From positions 1,240,001-1,304,000 of the forward strand of contig JAVHJL010000007.1 in NCBI GenBank assembly GCA_036971715.1: 64,000 bases of DNA, written 5' to 3'. Shown one piece after another: positions 1 to 11,044 of the stretch. Each line of letters opens with the position of its first letter. Position 1 is the first letter of the stretch. Made by a program: the position numbers and the translations under genes. The notes under the pieces were generated by a model, which saw only the letters and a program-made list of their open reading frames with translations, was not told the origin of the DNA and searched no databases. This DNA is from Arthrobotrys musiformis (Eukaryota; Ascomycota; Orbiliomycetes; Orbiliales; Orbiliaceae).

Positions 1-777
1 TAGTTCTTCCCTGCCGCTACGTTTCAAATTAATCGCCAGGTTCATAAACAAGCGCACGGATTTATCCACCGCTCCTAGAATGTTCATCCACCCCACGTTC
101 AGAACTCTTTCAGCAACTTCCCTGAGATATAGGTTCAACATCGGGCCCGTCAAATAGTTCCACAAACCCGGATCGAGATGTGTTATCCCGCCCGTGACCG
201 GTTCCCAACCTTGTTGACCCGTAGGACTTTCCTGGTTGCCTTCGGCGCGCCAAATCAATATCGAGTCGCTGAGCATTGTATCTGGAACGCCGATCAAAAA
301 TCCACCAGGTTGTCGTTCTCTTTCCACATCTATAGCTTTCCAAGAGCTTGCGGGGTCCTCGAGCCCCGTATTTGCGATATCTATAATGCTTATGCCCGAG
401 AGTTTCGCGAGGTCGAGCGTGATGACAGCGTATGGAATACTTCTGATCTCATATTTTCCGTTGCCCTGAGTCAATCTATTGCAATGTGAGTTGCTGTATA
501 ATCCAATGGAGCGGATTTCGGGGCTCTGGTCGTAGGCATGTCTGTTCCAAATGGCTATGCCTTTGATCTGTATGGGCCGTCCCCTTAGTGTTCTATAGCA
601 CTGAGAAAGATCTTGGTAGTTGGTATACGTGTAGCGATCAGGAGCTTGGTCCAGGGATTCCCGGAACCAAGTGTTGTCTCCTGTCTCGATGTTGATCTGC
701 AACCAGGCGACAGAAAAGTGTGGGTTTAGGAGCTGAAGGACTAAAATGAAGGTTGTGACGAAGCCATGTTTTGCCAT
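1..777 (-). CDS. secreted protein, 3' end cut off by window edge
   Basis: The frame starts at ATG 777 (reading leftwards) and stays open for 259 codons to base 1 with no stop, so the gene continues outside the window. Residues 1-24 form a hydrophobic signal peptide with a plausible cleavage site after SVA. The mature part is rich in Trp, Tyr and Asn, with cysteines at about 60 and 99. I do not recognise the family. The length of the open frame, the well-formed signal peptide and the absence of a competing frame argue for a real gene. A second in-frame ATG is not needed because the upstream one gives the full signal sequence. Function is unknown; an extracellular or cell-surface role is inferred only from the signal peptide. 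Confidence 0.7.
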   Translation of the reverse strand, partial: MAKHGFVTTFILVLQLLNPHFSVAWLQINIETGDNTWFRESLDQAPDRYTYTNYQDLSQCYRTLRGRPIQIKGIAIWNRHAYDQSPEIRSIGLYSNSHCNRLTQGNGKYEIRSIPYAVITLDLAKLSGISIIDIANTGLEDPASSWKAIDVERERQPGGFLIGVPDTMLSDSILIWRAEGNQESPTGQQGWEPVTGGITHLDPGLWNYLTGPMLNLYLREVAERVLNVGWMNILGAVDKSVRLFMNLAINLKRSGREEL

Positions 778-2358
778 GTTGTTGGGGCCTTCATATGCTA
801 GCTTAAAGAGACGCTTTCTATACGGTTGTTTGATACGGGGTGGGGGAAAACGTGGTGAGCTCGCTAGCGTGATATCGATAGAAAGGCATCATCGGCCCAC
901 GAGTTAATTAGTTTTTAGTCGGAATCGAGACCTATGCGGCACGTGCCTTCGGCCTTTCGGAATTCTCAAGTCGGCGGAAAATTATGTGGCGCTACCTAGC
1001 TACATGTATTATGTTCAACGAATTTTCGTCGATGTAAACCGTTTTACCTTACCGGCATTATTTCGCCATGCAATCAAGATAGGTTTTTGCGAGCGTGTAC
1101 AGCAGCGGCCTTAAACTTTGGCAATTTAATGCTGCAAACTCGCTCGATACTGCTTGTGTTTGATGGTTTTATGGTTGCCCTTCATATATCTAATTATATA
1201 TACAATTTCCTGGAAAGTATCCCATCCCGATACACCTATTACAATGTCTTCAATGCCATAGCTGAAATTAGAGGTACTTTTACAATTATATAGATGTTAA
1301 GGCAAATTTCGAATATGGCGAATTCGCCGAATTTTATTGGTCTGATAGAAGCTCAATGCATTTTCATGGAAAATATCTGACTTCGCCAATCTAGATTCTA
1401 TACATTTATCATCTATGGGCAATTTTGAGGCAATTTATTTGTGGCCGGCTTTGCAAACTATGACAGCCAACGACTTCTGAATCCTTAGATTCGTAGTTTA
1501 CTTGCTCAAACTCTCTTAATATCGAAGTTCGAGTGGTCGCCTCGTGCCTGGCCACCTGGTGCCGAAATATCATGTTATCGAACATTGACCCCGTTTCCTC
1601 AATTAAGACCTAAAATTAGTGACGACCCGACCCGGCCCTGTACTACGGCAGCCAATTTTGAATCTAGATTTAGAGCCGAAGTACTAGATCCGTCCATATG
1701 CCACAGCGTTACTAGAAACTGCGGGCCAAGACGCACGCGGAATCGACCACAGTATTCACTGAAATGCGGATGGGCATATCGAGCATCACGCTATGGTGTG
1801 TTTGTATCTTATGTTCGAAGTCTATAGCTCAGGATCTCTTTGAATGGCCGCAAACATGGCCATTTGTCATATATGTTCGGCCCGTCGATATAAGAGACAA
1901 AAAAATTATCAGCGCAGATGATGTATACCTTCGTAGGTCCTCCTCAATTTCAATGCCGTATACGAGCCTATTGCTCAAGTTAATGTGAAGTCAAGGTCAA
2001 GTGACATCACTAAGGGTAAGCGATAGAGGAGTCGAAACTTCTAACTGACCAGGTTTCCTATAGTTTGCCAATTCGCTTCTTTTAATCCGCGTCGCACGAT
2101 CGTTGAAGTTTGCGACTACAATAACTTCAGGACTCCAAATATACAATTTTTTGACATGCGGACCCAAAGGACTGTAACTAGAAATCTCCCCGTCACGTCT
2201 ATGTTCTGGAAATGGGGCACGAGGGCTTACCACGGTAGCCTATGACCAGTTTTGGAACCATTCTTCTTTCATAACTTAAGGATCTATGTTTCGGTTCCTG
2301 TAATGGAATATCTTAAGGGTGGCGATCCGTTAAAGCCTAATCGACGAACCGCGGTTAG
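778..2358. other. intergenic, no gene recognised
   Basis: Only short chance-length frames occur here. The part next to 777 should hold the promoter of the leftmost gene. The sequence is moderately AT-rich with no repeat unit that I could see. Confidence 0.55.
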
Positions 2359-2378
2359 AATGACGGATAAAATTGAGG

Positions 2379-3238
2379 ATGCCGGATTGTAAGCATTTAC
2401 CTCAACTGACCTTTGGGCCATTAGCCGACCTTGTTAATTTAATTGTGACGGATGATAGGTTCGCGGTAATGCCACCATACCCGAATGCTTCCGAAGCAAC
2501 GGCGGATCGTTTATTATCGCTGGAGCTATGGTTCGAGATGGATACAGACGTTACGAACCCCAACATAGGAACACCTTCGTTCCGGGTAAAGGACTACCCG
2601 GACCAAGACTTTTTTGGTAGGCCCATATTTCCCTTTTCTCCTACCCTTGCGGTAGCTGCGTCGTTTGACATCAACAGCGCCGTTTGAGGGTGTTTGGCTA
2701 ATACTTACCCTGAAAACCAACAGCTTGCAAGAAGGAAAGTGATCCGAGCCGGGTACTCCTCTACATCGGCAATCCGATCGCTGCTCTCATAGCCGACCGT
2801 GAATTTCGAGAGCTGGAAGGCACAGCGGACCCAAGCCAAGTTTACGATGACCGTGCCTTAGAAGAGTCATCCTTTTTCACTTCTTTTTACGACCAGGCGG
2901 AGACTGAAGTTGAGCGCGAGTTCCGAATATATGGGAACATGAGTTGTCAGGCCGTGACCCTTACTAGGGGCTATCTACCTTGGAATGCAACTGGAATGGA
3001 TATTAGAGCAGATATGGAGAGTACATACCTTTATAAATATCGGAAATATGAAGCATGGATGAGGCATCGCCTAACGGAGGGAAGCGCGCCACCGATCGGG
3101 GAGAGGGGCGAAATACTGGTGCAACCGAGCACAATGGCAAGATTAAAAAACATAGGGTTAGATGCATGGATGAGATTATTCCGGGACAGTCCTGAGAAGC
3201 CGAAACAACAAGAGCCTACTCCAGAGTTTGGAATGTAA
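2379..3238 (+). CDS. hypothetical protein, probably two exons
   Basis: Two open blocks lie in tandem and can be joined in phase. One model is exons 2379-2585 and 2732-3238 (237 residues), with donor GTAAAG, a branch-like GCTAATAC near 2698 and an AAG acceptor. An alternative uses a weak GTTTGA donor at 2682. The second block reads through 2732-2938 without stops before the ATG at 2939, which supports it being coding upstream of that ATG. The product is hydrophilic, without signal peptide or recognisable domain. ATG 2379 follows an in-frame TGA at 2361, so it is the first possible start unless an upstream exon exists. Splice sites and reality of the gene are both uncertain. Confidence 0.35.
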
Positions 3239-3892
3239 AGTTATCAACACTTGAAGCGGCCCCTGATAAACTGTTGAACCTTGTTTCCTTTTGCGCAAAT
3301 CAAAATTCCAAAATCGCTCATCTCATAGCTTTCGAAATTCGCATTTCATATATATTAGGTACAAAAAGTAGACATCCGCTAATAGACATATATACGGGCA
3401 AAGCTATTGCCACAGCCATGCTGCGCTGCTCGCATCGAACACCCATGCATTACCGATTACTCAACAAGGCAATGCAATGAAACTAGCATAGTATTATTCT
3501 AGTGCTGTTCTGGTATACGTGGAGAGCGCAACAAACGTCGGATGGTTCGGATACATTTTGAAGGTATAAAGCTTAAAGATACGGCCACAAGGTGTCCAAA
3601 AAACATCATTTTCATACCAAATTGAATGTGCATCTAGACCCTCCACGGTATCTAGAGATTTTGTGCACGAATTGGCCTCATTGACAAGGTGAGATACCCC
3701 TTTGTTCATTTTGCGTTGTTTAGTCGAAATACAACAGGGCGGGCTTGGATTCTTTCCGGCTTCGGCCTGCCAAACCTAAACCTGACCTCGCCCATGACTT
3801 CATAGTCAACGACTTGAATAAATGCTGCGACTGCCAAACTTGCTACAATATCACGACGCGAATTGTAGCTAGGGCTGCTTAAGAATGGATTT
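3239..3892. other. intergenic, upstream of ribose-5-phosphate isomerase
   Basis: No supported gene. The downstream part should contain the promoter of the isomerase gene. Short frames on both strands are chance length. Confidence 0.5.
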
Positions 3893-4813
3893 ATGAGGAT
3901 ACTTACTCACCTACCCGCAAGATATCTTCTAAGATCTAAACAGCCTCACCTTACGGCACAATTACAACTGCCCCGCTATCGATATCTAGACCCCACCACT
4001 CACCATTTCCGGACAATGTCTACAACATCAGAACAACTCGTTGCTGCCGCCAAAAAGCTTGCGGCTTTGACTGCTGTTCAGGACCACTATCCTAAAGCGC
4101 CACCGAAATTTATTGGAATTGGCTCCGGCAGCACTATAGTTCACGTAGTGGACTCGATAGCAGAACTTGACCCGTCTCTTACCGCGTCAACCAAGTTCAT
4201 TCCAACGGGCTTCCAATCTAAACAGCTTCTACTGCAGCACGGACTTCAAATTCTCGACATCGATCTCCTACCAGCTGGCGAGGCTATTTCTGTCGCATTT
4301 GATGGTGCAGATGAGGTTGATGCGCAGCTAAATTGCATCAAAGGCGGTGGGGCCTGTTTATTCCAGGAAAAAATTGTCGCCGTGCAAGCCGAAAAATTCG
4401 TTGTTGTTGCAGATTTTCGGAAAATTTCGAAGACCTTGTTGACGCCGACAACCTGGGCGTCGGGAATTCCGATTGAAGTTGTGCCTTCATCTTACCCTTA
4501 TGTTACTGCGAAATTGACCGCATTGGGAGCTACTCAGGTGGTTCTCAGGCCGGGCGGAAAGGCGAAAGCTGGGCCCTGTGTTACGGATAATGGCAACTTC
4601 TTATTGGATGCGGTTTTCCCTACTCTTCCGGAAGGGGAGGATATTGTTCAAAACTTAGCGGAGGCTATCAAAGGGATTGTGGGGGTGGTGGAGCATGGGT
4701 TGTTTTATGGAGGTTCTCGAGGTTGGAAAGGCAGACCAGAGGTCGCGTATTTCGGGATGGAAGATGGCACTGTGAACACACTGGGGAAGCAGGGATGGGC
4801 AGCTACGCAGTAG
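3893..4813 (+). CDS. RKI1: ribose-5-phosphate isomerase (RpiA type)
   Basis: This enzyme interconverts ribose 5-phosphate and ribulose 5-phosphate in the non-oxidative pentose phosphate pathway. The intronless frame encodes 306 residues. Family signatures are clear: the phosphate loop GSGST (77-81), GADEVD (138-143) and KGGGA (150-154), followed by the expected catalytic Glu at 159. Yeast RpiA is about 258 residues, so the first 41 residues here are extra. A second ATG at 4016 (ACA-ATG-TCT context) would give 265 residues, the usual cytosolic length. The extra N-terminus is Arg/Leu-rich with almost no acidic residues, like a mitochondrial presequence, but it could also be untranslated leader. 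The function call is firm; the start is not. Confidence 0.93.
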   Translation: MRILTHLPARYLLRSKQPHLTAQLQLPRYRYLDPTTHHFRTMSTTSEQLVAAAKKLAALTAVQDHYPKAPPKFIGIGSGSTIVHVVDSIAELDPSLTASTKFIPTGFQSKQLLLQHGLQILDIDLLPAGEAISVAFDGADEVDAQLNCIKGGGACLFQEKIVAVQAEKFVVVADFRKISKTLLTPTTWASGIPIEVVPSSYPYVTAKLTALGATQVVLRPGGKAKAGPCVTDNGNFLLDAVFPTLPEGEDIVQNLAEAIKGIVGVVEHGLFYGGSRGWKGRPEVAYFGMEDGTVNTLGKQGWAATQ

Positions 4814-5215
4814 GCACGGAAAACTCGAAAAAAGTAAGATTGAAGTCAAAGGGCTATGTAATTAGTTATTTTGAAGAGTCTATCGAGTATCTTTTACCCA
4901 TCTGAGACAATTCGAGCGTTGTTCGTTACCCGACTCCCGATATCATGATCTCAGAAACTGTGCTTTACCGGAAGATTGATCAGGGCAATCCCTGGTTCCG
5001 GCTGGGCAACAAATGTATCCCCCGAAACTATGACCCGGTCGGAAATTAGACGGAAGTGATTGGAAGCCTGTAAAACGAAGGCATCTTGCGAATATATCGT
5101 CAACACGGGCGGGGCGCCCCTATTCCTTATCCTCCTAGAATCGACAGCCATAGTGTACACCAAGAAAAACCCGTATATATACTCATAGACCCACTCAAAG
5201 TAGAGAACTTGTAAC
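4814..5215. other. intergenic between RKI1 and the F-box gene
   Basis: This stretch holds the 3' end of the isomerase transcript and the promoter of the F-box gene. A minus-strand open frame crosses it and the first F-box exon, but it is antisense to a coding exon and is not supported. Confidence 0.5.
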
Positions 5216-8200
5216 ATGGATATTAATTCGGAGGTTTCTTGTGTCCTCTGCGGAGCATTCCTACGGACAAGTAGGTACAGGCCAACAAGCCCGTTATGTA
5301 TCCGTAAGTCTACCGCAGCATCGATACATGCAACATCCATGAATATATATATAGCGCTTCGAAAAAAGCTCGAATAGCCTCAGTCACCCTGGATTCAAGG
5401 CTACTAGCAATCTCTCAATTAACGCGAAACACAAATATTTAAATAGTTCACCCGAGAATAATTGGACACGCTTATGAAGGCCCGCTGGCCTCGGTAACAA
5501 CAGACTATGTTGCTTCAAAGGGCACGGCGCTAGCATTTAATATAAATGACCCACAGTTAGAAATTTGGGATAACTCCCTCTCGGGGATGGTTCCACTCGG
5601 TCCCAGCTACCATATAGGCAGAGCTCGTGAAAGGCAGTGTTCCGAAGCACAAATACCTTGCAAGCCATGCTACCTAATGCACAACCAGTGCTGGGGGCTT
5701 TTTAACATAGTCGCAGTGAGGTTAGGCATAAAAGAATCAGACCTTCCTTTATACCTGTCTCATCTATACAGGACCTTCAATGCGGCTTCTTATGATGGGG
5801 GTAATATTGTATGGCCTCACAATTACAACCTAAGCCCTGAAGAAGATGCTGCATACCGGCTCTTTCGCCCTGGTACTAGTTATAGCTATTATGAACCCCA
5901 TGGTCTTGATAATCTGGGGTACTCGGAACTTCACGCGGTTGCGCCTCGGCCCTATTTTCGAGAAACCCCAATCCACGAGAAACTCCTGGCCGAAAAAGAC
6001 AACATTAGCATCCCGGATTTTCTCCCTTTGCCCGTGGAACTCACGCATAAAGTGCTCTGTTATCTAGGAGGCACGGATATAACGATGCTTAGTAACATGA
6101 AGTCAATCAAAACTCTCCAAGTCCCCGACTTCGTTTGGAAATCGCAATTCGAACCCGGTGCGGAATTGGGCTTCCTAGTCCAACCACACTTCATGACGAC
6201 CGTCGAAGAGACTACTTGGCGGGCCAAATATCTTTTCACGAAGAAAATAATCACCGAAAATCACAAGATAGCTGCGAATTTGAAAAGAAGATGGGACTTG
6301 TCTGCGGACCTCATACATAAGATACGTGACACCCGGAATTGCGAAGAGGCCAATATATACGACGTGGAACCCGACGCCCTCACAGATCGATTTGGATTCA
6401 ACGTTGATCGAGACCAAGTTCTCGTTTGTCAAAGTTTGCCTCAGAGAATAACGGACGCTAATGGGTCGTTCCGTTCGACTGGTGTGAAAATCCAAGCCGA
6501 TGGTTGCTTGAAACGATTGGTAGCTAAAGGGATGTATGTTTCCTACATCGGCTCTGGTAAACTAAGATTCGTCAGCGGATTCCGATTTCTTCCTGGAGGA
6601 GAAAAATTAGGATTGATAAATGCTGAAGACGAAGAGTATGTCCAGTTGCATACACCTACCAGCTACAGTAGCACACTAGTAATGTGGGTTGCCACATCTG
6701 AATATGGAGTTCGTGGTATTTCAGTTGCACCATTAGGTATCGACTATGCATTTGAGAGGTACGACGATGTGTATGTCAACCGTAAGATGCTGAAGACCAA
6801 TTCGTCGGGGATCGAAATAGAGAAGTTCGTTATCACAGTAGGAGTAAGGGCCCCCGTAACATAAATACTTCTATCAGAACGGGATCATACTAATACCAAC
6901 TGTGGGTCTCAGCTCTCGGAGGTTACTAGCCTTTGCATTTATAGCAAGAATTTTATCAACGGCGGGGATCTAGAACGACAAGAATGGTTTATTCAGCGGT
7001 ACTCCTGGTCGCCAACCATTCCCCCCACATTCTCGAAATATCCGATAGACGTCAATCATGACATATTCTGCGGTAATCTAAATTATATTACAGAGCAAGC
7101 GAGGCGCGAAGCCGCAGCTTTGGATCATATAATGTTTAATGAACGACCTGTTATTCGTTTCACCTGCTGGTTAGGGAGCAATTCCGAAATCTACGGAATT
7201 GGTATTCTGGTAGAAGGTGAAGATAAGCCCTTGGTTATGGGTAAGACAACAGAGTTTTCGACAGATGCAGCTCTAGAAAAGGGTGAGGTTATCACGTCGC
7301 TGGATATTTTTCTCGGGGGGAGGGAATGCTTACCCGTAGGGGTATCTGTAAGTACCCTCAAAACCCGCCCCGTGAAATCGGTTAATTACATTGGCGTCTT
7401 GCACATAAATATTTATTTTCAAAATACTATGATCCAAGTATTCGGACTTCTAATTAAATATTCGTCTAGTTAAATACGAGCCGAGGCGTCGCCTTCCACT
7501 TTATAATCCCCAACTTGGCCGACGCTCCCAGGAAACACAGTTTGGAAGCCAGGAGCCGCACAGAAATTGTGGGTCTTTTTGCTGGTTTCACCAGGGTAAG
7601 TTCCTCACGGCACTATCTCCCCCAAATCGGAACGGTTTCATATATTCCATCCATATAGCTGACTGCACGCCTCATAATTATAATACAGGCTTTTTCAAAG
7701 ACCCCGCTATCTCAACTCCTAGCGCTTGGTATAATAACCTCATTGGTCAAAGGACCTAGCACTGTCGAAGAGGATAGGGGGAGCCGAAAGTTTCCTTCGA
7801 ATCCACAGCTTCGCCTATGGAACGAAGCGACTGATGGACCCTGCCCAAGAGATATACTATGGAATAGCCAACAGCACCTCGGATACTTTATTTCCACCGC
7901 CCCGGTCGCCAATTGCAAATTACTGGAATGTTATGTTCAAGATAACCACCACGGATACCGTATCACCGGAATCTGTGTGAGTTATGGGAAAGAACCCGAT
8001 TCGCTGCAACAAGCCCCAATGGTGCTCGGCCGCCTTTCGAGCGCTGCTACGAAAACCATCTTTGAGATTGAATCCGACCGGGGGGAGTACATAGTCGCCG
8101 CGGACGTTTACATCAAGAGTATAAAGATGTCTTCAACGGTCGAGCCACCACTAGCGGTGACTGGGATTGTTTTTTGGACTTCCAGCCGACGGAAAATAAG

Positions 8201-8394
8201 CTGTGGGAAATGTCAAGCGGAGTACGCAAGCAAAGTGCTCCCTTTAAGAACTAGTATAGAGGTTTGTTATATTGATATTTTGCTTCTGTCTTTGGCTTGA
8301 TGCTGACTATTCTATGGAAATTTAGGAGGACTTCATTCTCAAATGGATTTATTCCACAAACATTGATTATCTCACCAATGTAAAGGATATCTAG
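5216..8394 (+). CDS. large F-box protein with N-terminal CxxCG motif, six exons
   Basis: Phase-matched exons are 5216-5303, 5447-6855, 6913-7347, 7470-7595, 7689-8261 and 8326-8394, giving 899 residues. Exon 1 encodes a CVLCG motif of the kind seen at the start of a fungal F-box family; exon 2 continues with a HAYEGP segment and two further Cys pairs. The F-box (LPLPVELTHKVLCYL and flanks) lies at about 218-261. The C-terminal two thirds carry two related-looking beta-rich blocks with GISV/GICVSYG motifs. Intron 2 has a textbook branch (TACTAATAC) and CAG acceptor; introns 3 and 4 have GTAAGT donors. F-box proteins usually bind SKP1 and select substrates for SCF ubiquitin ligases; the substrate is unknown. 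Exon 1-2 joining and the last intron are the least certain parts. Confidence 0.8.
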
Positions 8395-8629
8395 AGACTT
8401 CAAAATCCAATATCCAGCGCCAAGACCAAATAGCCTTTCCTTTAGGTCACCCAAAACCTTTCCAATAAAGTCACTTTATATATATGTGGTTCGCCTCGCT
8501 ATACGTGAAGACAACACCACCTGGCGCGCCTGTTGAGCTAAACTGGCGGGTCGTGGTTCTACCTGCTTCCCTTAATCCCAAAATCGGCCGCTCCTATTCA
8601 GCTATTAGATATGGACTGGCGACTCCCTC

Positions 8630-8749
8630 TTAAATGTAGAATGTGACCACGTACCCATCTGCCCAGATTTTCTGACGATCTTCGTACTTGAAGATTCGGA
8701 ACTGATCGTATTGCCTCTGAAACGTGTCGACGTCCATTTTCTCAACCAT
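8630..8749 (-). other. in-frame 39-codon extension after the F-box/LRR stop
   Basis: Directly after the TGA, the same frame runs ATG to TAA at 8632-8630. The predicted residues are protein-like, rich in Asp, Gln, Lys and aromatics and ending in VVTFYI. An 84-nt candidate intron (GTAGAG to TTTCAG) starting within exon 4 would remove the TGA and join in phase to this segment, so it may be an alternative last exon. Stop readthrough or a recent nonsense change are other options. Confidence 0.45.
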
Positions 8750-10661
8750 TCAGACGCCTCCCGGGGTCTTAAGAGCAGGTTCGACATCCTTAAGCTCTAC
8801 AACTCGCCAAGTTTCGCAAATATCTTCGCAGAAGTGATTATATTCGTTCATATCGGGCCCAGTTATCATAGCTTGTAGACAAGGCAACGGTACCGCATAT
8901 CCAGTTTCCGAGCCGCCGAAGGGTGTTTTCAAGTACGTTAGCAAATGCGTGAGAACTATCGGCCAGTATTCATCTATTGGGCATTGGTAGTGGTAAAAAT
9001 CGGTTGATATTCGCTGGTTGAGAAATTGTAAACACCTCAAGTTGTTGGAGACTTGGGGCCACTCCTAAATACGCAAATCGCATGTTACCTCAAATGCACA
9101 TCCCAGTGTGCCGCTTTTCTGGGTTCCTGCCCTTCTATTTGGCAAACTAACACGAATGGAAGAGTGGATGCTCAAACTCACGTATTTTACTTGCGCGACG
9201 ACACTGATCAAATGTGGTGGTGTTTCTAGTCTGTTGTCAGACACGCCATTTATTTCATCTGTCTGAAACTTCACACGGTTTCGTCTCCTTTGAAGGATTG
9301 ACAACCTCTGGCTGATCCCGATTTCGGAAGGGATCGGAATCGCCAATTCAATCAGACTAGTGCAGCACTTTAGTATTTCTCCAAGGAATCCAGTATGCCA
9401 TAATGGTGACCCCTCTGTATCCGAGGCAGTACTCCAGGTGTCTAGCCTGAAAATACGTAGTCTCGTAAGCGTTTTCCAGTGTCGAGTAATAAACCCAGGA
9501 TCCGGGAGATTTCTGAATTCAACCTCGGTGAAAGGAGTCCAATTGATCGTTTTCAAACCATGACACGCGTTCATTGCATTGATTGCAGCGTCCAAACTGC
9601 AGGTGATATGCAGTGAATTGACGGAGCTGACATCCGCGAGGCCCCCGATGAATAGGTTACCACCATCGTAGTTGACACCGAACCTTAGCCATTTTATACC
9701 TTGGCCTAGCTTTTGTTTTTTGAGTATCAACCCTTTGGTATCGAAGTTTAGCCGCGATGACATCCAGCAAATCTGCTCTAGTCTTCTCATATCGAATATC
9801 GCGGCAGCAACTTTCCCGCTACTATTGGCTATCAAGTTGCCGACCTTTAGAGTTATCAAAGTGTCTGAGAGGTGTTCAAACAGAGATACCAATGAGCTGA
9901 AGTCTGTTGTGCCGTTAGCAATGCGATCGCAAGCGAGGCTGAGACTACTAAGTTGGGGTTGCAAGAGAAGGTGTGGAATGAATTCTCTCTGCAAAAGAAC
10001 GTAGTCATCTATACAATATCCGATAGCGCGGAAATTATGCTGATTTCCCAATAAGGACTCAGGAAATTCTTCTAGATACTCTCGGATGGTGATGCTGGAA
10101 AGCCACAGTGCGCTCATTAGTATTTGCAGGGCAGCGATAGCTCCAGACAGACGACATCCAACTTACAGTAAAGTACGAAGCTGGTCTTTTTCAAGGAGCT
10201 TTCCTAGCCCAGAAAGAAGATCTAAGGTCGGGGTCCGTATGGTTTCAAAGAGGGAAGCATACACCAGCGGCTTGGAAGGGATCCGAGAGAGGTTGTTAGT
10301 TTACATCCCTAAGTTATAAACTTCGAAAACTGAAGCCAGCCCCATGTCCAACTCTTACCCGTTGCCTCGAAAACACTTCTATGTTCCTGGTGTGTCTGAG
10401 CCAGCCAACCTGTGGTTGCTGCCCACCGTCTTCACCCAGTATTTTGCTGTATCTCCGTCGATACCGCTGTACTGCAACATCGGCAGGCAGTTTTTCGGTT
10501 TTAATCTGAAACCACGGTATATTGATGGTTTCGTAGAATAACGGCATAGCAATCCTATGAACGGTTTTGCAAGTAAAGCAGGCATTGTAAAGACTTCGCC
10601 TGTCCAGCCGCCGATATATTTCGCTTTGAAGCTCGGTAGCGAGACCGTCGAGAGAAACCAT
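8750..10661 (-). CDS. F-box / leucine-rich-repeat-like protein, four exons
   Basis: Exons in coding order are 10661-10359, 10270-10167, 10094-9182 and 9064-8750, all in phase, giving 544 residues. The N-terminus (MVSLDGLATELQSEIYRRL and on) is an F-box, and the remainder has the Leu-spaced pattern of fungal F-box/LRR proteins. Intron 2 has GTAAGT, a TACTAATG branch and CAG; intron 1 needs an AAG acceptor; intron 3 starts GTGAGT. ATG 10661 is chosen because it directly precedes the F-box. It is convergent with the F-box gene at 5216-8394. The terminating TGA at 8752-8750 is followed in the same frame by 39 more codons that look coding (to 8630); see the findings. Likely a substrate adaptor of an SCF ubiquitin ligase. 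Confidence 0.78.
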
Positions 10662-11044
10662 TTCAAAATTCAAAAATGGGAAGGCTCGCAGGATCCAAAA
10701 GCCCTTTCGCTAAAAGGATAAATCGTGCTTCAGAAGATGCAACTAAAAGTGAAGTCGAGACCCGTTTTTATAAAGGGATGGCCGCCAGTGGAGTTGAAGT
10801 TGATGGCATGAATGGCCTGGGCTGAGTGATGTGATGTCTATTCAGTCCGGGCGTTGCCAAGCTCTGCAATGACTGGAGGAATTGTTGCAATCCGCAAGGG
10901 GATGTGTTGTGGCTGAGAGGTCGTGACTTGGCTCCGCGACGTAACACCGACGCCAAAACCTCCTTGATCCACTTCCCCGGACCCTTCGCGATCTCAGAAA
11001 CAACAACCATACAAGGACATCACCGCTGTCCATATAACCTCAAA
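10662..11044. promoter_or_regulatory. shared region between divergent F-box/LRR and PQ-loop genes
   Basis: The two start codons face away from each other across about 380 bases, so both promoters must lie here unless leaders are longer. No single element could be assigned. Confidence 0.5.

Noticed and set aside
4951..5340. 129-codon minus-strand frame upstream of the F-box gene
   Set aside because: It is antisense to the CVLCG-encoding first exon and leader of the plus-strand F-box gene, which splices in phase.
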